Assembly (NCBI RefSeq): GCF_030528505.1
Contig: NZ_JAUMYS010000027.1
Coordinates: 1 to 38,407 of the forward strand
From: Tannerella sp.
Lineage (GTDB): Bacteria; Bacteroidota; Bacteroidia; Bacteroidales; Tannerellaceae
Direction: 5' to 3'
Length of the DNA: 38,407 nucleotides
The notes under the pieces were generated by a model. It worked only from the letters and a program-made list of their open reading frames with translations, ran no database searches and was not told the origin of the DNA. Made by a program: the position numbers and the translations under genes. Positions 33,598-38,407 of the stretch are shown in pieces (position 1 is the first letter of the stretch; every line of letters begins with the position of its first letter).

Positions 33598-33695
33598 TTT
33601 AGCGGGTCTTATTCATTTTTAATACACGATGCTTCAGAAGGGTTGAATTTATGCGTTCCTTTCGGGTCTTGGCCTCCTTGAACAATAACCAGCCA

Positions 33696-33938
33696 TTACC
33701 CTTTACAACGTTTCCACTGGATTCGCGAACCAATCATTTGACCGATAATGGCGAGACCGATGAAGAGGGGAATCGTCATATTCGGGGTATCGAGCCAGAT
33801 ACGCATAGGAATAATGAGCGGAAGGGAAGCGTGTATGATGACCCACCACATCAAACTCATCTTGCGGTATCTGATGCGATACCGGCCTAAAAAGACATTG
33901 ACCGCAAAGGTGACAACAGATACGATCGCAATATTCAT
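33696..33938 (-). CDS. small membrane protein of unknown function
   Basis: 80-aa protein with three hydrophobic stretches (about residues 3-18, 29-45, 53-70), positively charged loops (RYRIRYRKMS) and a basic C-terminus (RIQWKRCKG), consistent with a small inner-membrane protein. It is the only convincing frame between the MATE gene and the oligopeptidase, and I see no strong overlapping alternative. It is about 100 bp from each side's neighbour features and may be transcribed alone. No function can be given. Confidence 0.65.
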   Translation of the reverse strand: MNIAIVSVVTFAVNVFLGRYRIRYRKMSLMWWVIIHASLPLIIPMRIWLDTPNMTIPLFIGLAIIGQMIGSRIQWKRCKG

Positions 33939-34023
33939 ACGTTACGGATAAACCGAGGACAAAGATACGATTTTTGTGCTACTTTCGTTCCGAAAGGCAG
34001 ACGCTCTTTGCACAAGAATAAAG

Positions 34024-34068
34024 AAAAGCCGCAGGCAAAATCGTTTTCTGATTCGTTTTGCCTGCGGC
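34024..34068 (-). terminator. strong rho-independent terminator after the prolyl oligopeptidase gene
   Basis: A 13-bp perfect stem, GCCGCAGGCAAAA (34028-34040) and TTTTGCCTGCGGC (34056-34068), with a 15-nt loop. On the minus strand it is followed by TTTTCTT. It lies about 40 bp past the oligopeptidase stop codon. Confidence 0.85.
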
Positions 34069-34109
34069 CTTTATATGGCCCGTAAGAAGACCATGGATCA
34101 ATCGTTGGC

Positions 34110-36179
34110 TCAGAGCCCCAACTGATTCATGATAAACTCGAATGTAAAGGTCCAGTTCTTAATGCTCTGCTCCGTACTTTGGCCGCTTCCGTGCCCGCTT
34201 TCGTAATCGATGTGGAGGATAACGGGGTTGACTTGTCCGGGGTTGTTTTGCACAGCCGCGACAAACTTTTTGGCATGCAACGGATCCACGCGACTGTCGT
34301 TCGCACCGGTGGTAACAAGCATTGTCGGGAGGCTTACCCCTGCTTTGATGTTATGATAAGGAGAGTAAGGGAGAATCCACCCGAATTGTTCGGGATCGTC
34401 AGACGACCCGTACTCCGGAATCCAGTAGCGTGCGATTAAGAACTTATGATAGCGAAGCATATCCAATAACGGCACTTGGCAGACAATCGCCTTGTAGAGA
34501 TCGGGGCGCTGCGTAGCGATGGCCCCCATCAACAGCCCGCCATTACTGCCGCCCATAGCAACCACCTTTTGCGGGTTGGTATATTTCTCCTTGATCAGCC
34601 ACTCCACGCAACTGTTGAAGTCGTCGAACGTATTTTGCTTTTTACCGAGCATCCCGTTACGATGCCACGCTTCGCCGTATTCATCGCCTCCGCGGATACC
34701 GGCACGTACTACCACAATGCCTTTTTCCAACAACGGAGCATAGAAGCCTTGATATCCCGGCTCAATACCCGAATTAAAGCCACCGTAACCATTGATCAGC
34801 ACCGGATTGTTACCATCCAGTTTGATCCCTTTTTTATGGATCACAAATGCCGGAATCTTCGTGCCGTCCTTCGAGGGATAGAATACGATTTTCCCTTCGA
34901 TCTCACTCATATCGATCGGCAGTTCACGCTGATAGTAGAGTCTCCATTTGAAGTCGGAGGGCGAAGCCACGAAGGTTTTCGGAGTCGATGTAAACGTATT
35001 CAGGCTGATGTAGAGCGAGTCTTCTTCCCGATTATAGCTCATGCCGCCCACGTTTCCCACTTCGGGAAGCTCGATTTCACGCAACCGTTTTCCGTCGAGA
35101 TCGTAGAGCATAAGACGGCTCATAATGTCTTTTTTATCCTGTATGATGATGTTGTTTTTCGTCACGGCATAGCTTTGCATCACCGTTTCCGATTCGGGAA
35201 CCAGCACCTTCCAGTCTTTGTATTCGGGGTTCGAAACATCGGCCGTCATCAGGCGGAAATTCGGAGCTTTGTCGTTCGTGAAGATATAGAGCTTATCACC
35301 AATTGCTTCCGGATAGGCGTTGAATTCTTTGCTTTCGTAGATCAACTGTCCGGCTTCGTTCGTACCCGTCTTGCGCATATACACTTTGTTGGAGTAGAAA
35401 TCGCCTTCGCCGAAGAAGGTTACATCGCCGTAACGGTTGTCATAAATAAAGTAGTTGTTCTGTGCATCGGAGGTCGTACCGATGAACTGCGCTTTTTCTA
35501 TCGGGTCGCCTACTTTCCATCGATACGTTTTAAGCGGACGCTGCGCATCGATATCTTCTTTCGAACGAAGGGTGAAATAAGCGTGCTTCTGATCTTTTGT
35601 CCAACGGAATCCGAAGACGTTTTCGATCGGTTTGTGCAGAATCTTGCCCGTACGCGTATCAATAATGTAGGTAGTCGAAATCTCTGCACCGCTCTTCTGT
35701 ACACTGATAGCCGCACGATTACCGTCATACGTGTAACTCGTACCCGATGTCGAAGTCTTTCCCGAGGGGTCTAACTTGACCGGATCCCAGATCAGTACCT
35801 TCTTCCCTTTAATCAGGGTGTAGATTTTAGATTGTTTGTCTCCCTTTCTCTTAACGTTCTGGAACACACGGTTACCGATCTTGTTCAAAGGCCCTTCGAA
35901 ATCCATGTCGATATACGAGGCGATGGCTTCGCGCAGTCCAGGATGTTCCTGCTGGGTCTGTTTAAGGTATTCGAGACCGTAATCGTGCTGCGCTTTAGTC
36001 CATGCAACGACTTCGGGATCTTCCTTGTCTTCGAGCCAGCGGAATGGATCGGTGATCACGACGTTATGCAACGTGTCTTTTACCGGTTTTTGGGGTGTTG
36101 CCGGAGGGCGAAACTCTACTTGAGCTTGGGTGGCCACTGTCATGGTCAAAGCAAGTGGAAACATGAGAAAATTCTTCAT
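34110..36179 (-). CDS. periplasmic prolyl oligopeptidase (S9A)
   Basis: 689-aa serine peptidase cleaving short peptides after proline. A signal peptide (MKNFLMFPLALTMTVATQAQ) predicts export, likely with cleavage after the AQA-type site near residue 18-20. The N-terminal S9 beta-propeller starts with DPFRWLEDKEDPEVVAW. The C-terminal alpha/beta-hydrolase has Ser545 in GGSNGGLLMG, Asp628 in TTGANDSRVDP and His663 in YESGHGSG, a complete catalytic triad. The frame runs 44 codons further upstream, but ATG 36179 is the one that gives a signal peptide. A good terminator follows. Confidence 0.95.
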   Translation of the reverse strand: MKNFLMFPLALTMTVATQAQVEFRPPATPQKPVKDTLHNVVITDPFRWLEDKEDPEVVAWTKAQHDYGLEYLKQTQQEHPGLREAIASYIDMDFEGPLNKIGNRVFQNVKRKGDKQSKIYTLIKGKKVLIWDPVKLDPSGKTSTSGTSYTYDGNRAAISVQKSGAEISTTYIIDTRTGKILHKPIENVFGFRWTKDQKHAYFTLRSKEDIDAQRPLKTYRWKVGDPIEKAQFIGTTSDAQNNYFIYDNRYGDVTFFGEGDFYSNKVYMRKTGTNEAGQLIYESKEFNAYPEAIGDKLYIFTNDKAPNFRLMTADVSNPEYKDWKVLVPESETVMQSYAVTKNNIIIQDKKDIMSRLMLYDLDGKRLREIELPEVGNVGGMSYNREEDSLYISLNTFTSTPKTFVASPSDFKWRLYYQRELPIDMSEIEGKIVFYPSKDGTKIPAFVIHKKGIKLDGNNPVLINGYGGFNSGIEPGYQGFYAPLLEKGIVVVRAGIRGGDEYGEAWHRNGMLGKKQNTFDDFNSCVEWLIKEKYTNPQKVVAMGGSNGGLLMGAIATQRPDLYKAIVCQVPLLDMLRYHKFLIARYWIPEYGSSDDPEQFGWILPYSPYHNIKAGVSLPTMLVTTGANDSRVDPLHAKKFVAAVQNNPGQVNPVILHIDYESGHGSGQSTEQSIKNWTFTFEFIMNQLGL

Positions 36180-36217
36180 CTGTAATTGTTTTTTTTGAAT
36201 AAGTTTGTTTTTGTGTG

Positions 36218-36225
36218 CAAACATA
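36218..36225 (-). promoter_or_regulatory. -7 box (TATGTTTG) of the prolyl oligopeptidase gene
   Basis: Minus-strand match to TAnnTTTG, 38 bp before the start codon. No clear -33 element. Confidence 0.5.
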
Positions 36226-36353
36226 GATAAAAAAGCCGAGATTATTGTGGAGCGTAATGAAAAATCAAGTCGGTTGCATCGTGTCATCTTCCGTTCGGAT
36301 TCGGATATCAAAAGAAAGCCAATCGACCAATTTTCAAATCAGTACGCATAGAA

Positions 36354-37760
36354 TCATTTTTGTATCCGTCCGTTTTTGAATACACCTTCCTGTATTAACT
36401 TACCATTACGGTCGTATCTTTTATATGGCCCTTCGGGTTGTCCGTTAACGGCAGTATATTCTTCTTCCAGAGTGCCGTTTCGATAATAACGCCGACAAAC
36501 ACCGTTCATGACACCATCTACATAATGCTCCTCTTCCATCAGTTTGCCCGTTTCATAATCATATTTCTGATGAACACCGTGTTTTTTTCCGTTTTTGTAC
36601 ATCGTGACAGACGAGAGGCCTCGTTGCGTGTATTTGCGCACTTCACCGTCGTATTCTTCGTTTTTGTACATGATTTCCGATTCCGGCTTTCCACTGCTGT
36701 AATACGTGTTCCACTTTCCGTCTTTTTTTCCGTTTACATACACGCCTTCCGATTTCTTGTTCCCATTCTCATACGTCTCGGTAAATCGGCCGTTTTTCAC
36801 TCCTTTTACATACGTCCCATGTTCCGTGTATCGACCATGCAGGTTACTCGTAAAAGAAAGCGTCTGTTCGCCCTCCAGCACATCGCCTTTCGTCCGCTTT
36901 TCCTCCGAAAGCAGATTACCGGTCTGGAAATCGTACTTTTTCACCAGCCCGGTTGGTTTGCCGTCTTTGTATTCTTTTTCTTCTTTGAGCTTTCCGTCGG
37001 TATAGTATGTCTTCACGAAACCGTCTTCTTTTCCGTTCTTATACGGTGTTTCCGATTTAGGCAATCCCTCCTTCGTGCGATTGATCCACAATCCGGTCTT
37101 TTCGCCGTTCCCATCGTACTGTCCTTCGCTCGTTACGACACCGGAGTCCAGCGTTCGAACGAACCGTCCGACCGGTTTCCCATTGTTATATTCCGATTCG
37201 ACCGTCTCAAACCCTTCTCCGACAATGTATTTTATTGTCTGCTTGCCGTGAGGTTTTCCATTTTTATAATAACAGTCGTACGTAAGATTACCGGAACGGT
37301 CATATTTTTTATGTATTCCGTCCTCGACACCGTCCTTAAACTCCTGTTCTTCTTCCAATTCTCCTTTAGCGCTATAACGCACCATGCGTCCGTCTATCTT
37401 ACCGTCTTTAAAATAAAGTTCACGTTCGATGCTGCCGTTTTTGTGATACGTTACCAGTTTGCCGTCTAAACGTCCATGGCTGTTATAATGCTTCTTCTCA
37501 ACAAGAGTTTCATTATAATATTGTTCATAATCGCCCGTCATCCGCCCGTTGGAGAAGTCTGCGACAAGATACTCGCTGCGACCGAGGATAAGACGCTGCC
37601 TACCTTCAAGATGTTTTTTCTCTCCTTTCGAATGACGAAAAACATACGTACCGTCACCCATAGGGATACGTTCAACGTCTTGAATCTGTACCCCATTTTC
37701 CTGTGCCATTGCCATACTGCACAACAGCATAATCCAAACCGATAATAAGATCTTTTTCAT
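36354..37760 (-). CDS. secreted YwqK/MORN-2-type repeat protein
   Basis: 468 aa with a signal peptide (MKKILLSVWIMLLCSMAMAQ). From about residue 50 to the end it is built of roughly 20-25-residue repeats of the form YYxNGxxxxExxYKNGKxDGxxxxY, about 15-18 in a row. Examples are SHGRLDGKLVTYHKNGSIERELYFKDGKIDGRM and SGKPESEIMYKNEEYDGEVRKY. These match MORN_2 (YwqK antitoxin-like) repeats, which form extended beta sheets. The name antitoxin comes from Bacillus YwqK and there is no toxin gene nearby; a periplasmic or surface binding role is more likely. I chose ATG 37760 over an in-frame TTG two codons upstream. Confidence 0.85.
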   Translation of the reverse strand: MKKILLSVWIMLLCSMAMAQENGVQIQDVERIPMGDGTYVFRHSKGEKKHLEGRQRLILGRSEYLVADFSNGRMTGDYEQYYNETLVEKKHYNSHGRLDGKLVTYHKNGSIERELYFKDGKIDGRMVRYSAKGELEEEQEFKDGVEDGIHKKYDRSGNLTYDCYYKNGKPHGKQTIKYIVGEGFETVESEYNNGKPVGRFVRTLDSGVVTSEGQYDGNGEKTGLWINRTKEGLPKSETPYKNGKEDGFVKTYYTDGKLKEEKEYKDGKPTGLVKKYDFQTGNLLSEEKRTKGDVLEGEQTLSFTSNLHGRYTEHGTYVKGVKNGRFTETYENGNKKSEGVYVNGKKDGKWNTYYSSGKPESEIMYKNEEYDGEVRKYTQRGLSSVTMYKNGKKHGVHQKYDYETGKLMEEEHYVDGVMNGVCRRYYRNGTLEEEYTAVNGQPEGPYKRYDRNGKLIQEGVFKNGRIQK

Positions 37761-37802
37761 GTTCAATCCATTTAAGTGCTGATAAATTCGTTAAATCTTA
37801 TG

Positions 37803-37810
37803 CAAACATA
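37803..37810 (-). promoter_or_regulatory. -7 box (TATGTTTG) of the MORN-repeat gene
   Basis: Minus-strand match to TAnnTTTG, identical in sequence to the oligopeptidase box and 42 bp before the start codon. Confidence 0.5.
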
Positions 37811-37886
37811 GGTAAAAAAATGATGATTATGAATGAAAAAGACGATAAATCTCGCACCCGGCTTTTCTTTTTCGGAGAAAATGATG

Positions 37887-37894
37887 TATCTTTG
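37887..37894 (+). promoter_or_regulatory. -7 box (TATCTTTG) of ssrA
   Basis: Match to TAnnTTTG, 83 bp before the mature tmRNA 5' end, with a weak -33-like TTTC at 37864-37867 (19-bp spacer). The leader between holds two small hairpins (arms 37908-37913/37918-37923 and 37948-37954/37957-37963) that would be removed with the 5' leader by RNase P. Confidence 0.55.
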
Positions 37895-37977
37895 CGGTCG
37901 ATAAGCGATCCGAAGTGTCGGATGTTGATGAACGATATACAATGGAAATGATTTTCAAATCATCTCCCTTTACAGAA

Positions 37978-38375
37978 GGGGCTGACCGGTTTTGACAGCG
38001 GGCAGAAGTGGTTTGTAAGCATGCAGTGCGTCGTTGGCCGGCACTATAATCTCGGTTGATCAATTTTAACTGGCGAAAATAACTACGCTCTCGCTGCTTA
38101 ATCGAAGTACAGTAGATTGAAGCTTCATCCTTACACAAGGTGTTTGGACGAGACATCACCCGGAAGCCGTGGCTTCGAGGCAATCCGAACCGGTGGTGCA
38201 GAAATGTCGGAGATAGCTTGACGGAGGTCCCGTACGACAAGTGAAAATTTAGGGAATAAGGTTGCGGTGGGTGGCTTCGGTCTTGCCGCAGCACGAAAAT
38301 CAAGGCGAAGATAAGCATGTAGAAAGCAAATTAGTTCCTCGTTTGGACGAGAGTTCGAATCTCTCCAGCTCCACC
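37978..38375 (+). ncRNA. ssrA: transfer-messenger RNA (tmRNA, SsrA)
   Basis: Rescues stalled ribosomes and tags the nascent protein for degradation. The 5' end GGGGCTGACC pairs with CAGCTCC at the 3' end to form the tRNA-like acceptor stem. The T-arm GAGAG/TTCGAAT/CTCTC lies at about 38349-38366. The tag frame starts at GGC 38072 and reads Gly-Glu-Asn-Asn-Tyr-Ala-Leu-Ala-Ala then TAA (38099-38101), so the added tag is A-GENNYALAA. The sequence after the discriminator A is CCC, so the final CCA is probably added by the nucleotidyltransferase. The gene lies about 210 bp from the divergent MORN-repeat gene. Confidence 0.96.
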
Positions 38376-38407
38376 CTTTCGTTCTTCATTTTTCACTCTT
38401 CACTTTT

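Noticed and set aside
34476-35774. 432-aa open frame antisense to the prolyl oligopeptidase gene
   Set aside because: It overlaps fully with a gene having a complete catalytic triad and signal peptide, and shows no family resemblance of its own.
36438-37469. 343-aa open frame antisense to the MORN-repeat gene
   Set aside because: Its Phe/Val-rich repetitive sequence is the mirror of the repeated Lys/Asn/Gly codons on the other strand.
36354-37760. toxin-antitoxin system based on the YwqK-like repeats
   Set aside because: The protein has a signal peptide and there is no small toxin-like gene beside it.

Overview
The window looks like a chromosomal segment of a Bacteroidales bacterium, most likely from the Tannerella/Parabacteroides side of the order. 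The evidence is: -7 boxes of the form TAnnTTTG instead of TATAAT, a KorDABC oxidoreductase operon, a PF14121-like outer-membrane porin, a GH92 mannosidase, lipid A and menaquinone genes, and a tmRNA coding the tag GENNYALAA. The genus is an inference. Almost all genes are housekeeping. The one clearly acquired and decayed patch lies at about 10.35-11.65 kb, next to a tRNA-Gly.

Layout. 0-4.3 kb: a tandem hairpin repeat at the left edge, a terminator, an Xaa-Pro aminopeptidase (minus), and a divergent solitary Eco57I/type IIG-like DNA methyltransferase whose catalytic NPPY motif reads NPPD. 4.5-10.3 kb (plus): a tight phoH-purC-menG-aroE operon followed by a secreted GH92 alpha-mannosidase. 10.35-11.65 kb: graveyard of a mobilizable element, with an integrase C-terminal fragment carrying an internal deletion, an intact HEPN-like gene, an IS3-family end and a frameshifted MobV relaxase fragment, ending at tRNA-Gly(CCC). 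11.8-12.6 kb: argB (plus).

12.6-22.6 kb (minus): ten genes with gaps under about 25 bp or with overlaps. In transcription order these are korD, korA, a 58-aa membrane protein, korB, korC, a porin, a membrane-anchored solute-binding-like protein, a DEAD-box helicase, ispE and ygiQ. A good promoter (CTTG, 19 bp, TAGATTTG) precedes korD. 22.65-23.7 kb (minus): a DUF2752 membrane protein and a GYF/CD225-like membrane protein. 23.9-27.65 kb (minus): glnS, a TPR protein and a DUF368 (PopT-like) polyprenyl-phosphate transporter, again with a recognisable promoter. 27.65-28.03 kb holds three tandem 22-bp palindromic repeats. 28.0-32.0 kb (minus): thiL, lpxK and sppA. 32.2-33.6 kb (plus): a MATE-family transporter. 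33.7-37.8 kb (minus): a small membrane protein, a periplasmic prolyl oligopeptidase with a strong terminator, and a secreted protein made of YwqK/MORN-like repeats. 37.98-38.38 kb: ssrA (tmRNA).

The genes mostly serve central functions: 2-oxoacid oxidation with ferredoxin, menaquinone, isoprenoid, lipid A, purine, shikimate, arginine and thiamine biosynthesis, translation quality control and envelope maintenance. I did not find a complete novel defence or mobile system. The best leads are the HEPN-like gene stranded in the decayed element, the NPPD methyltransferase, the 58-aa protein inside the kor operon, and the unexplained palindromic repeats.
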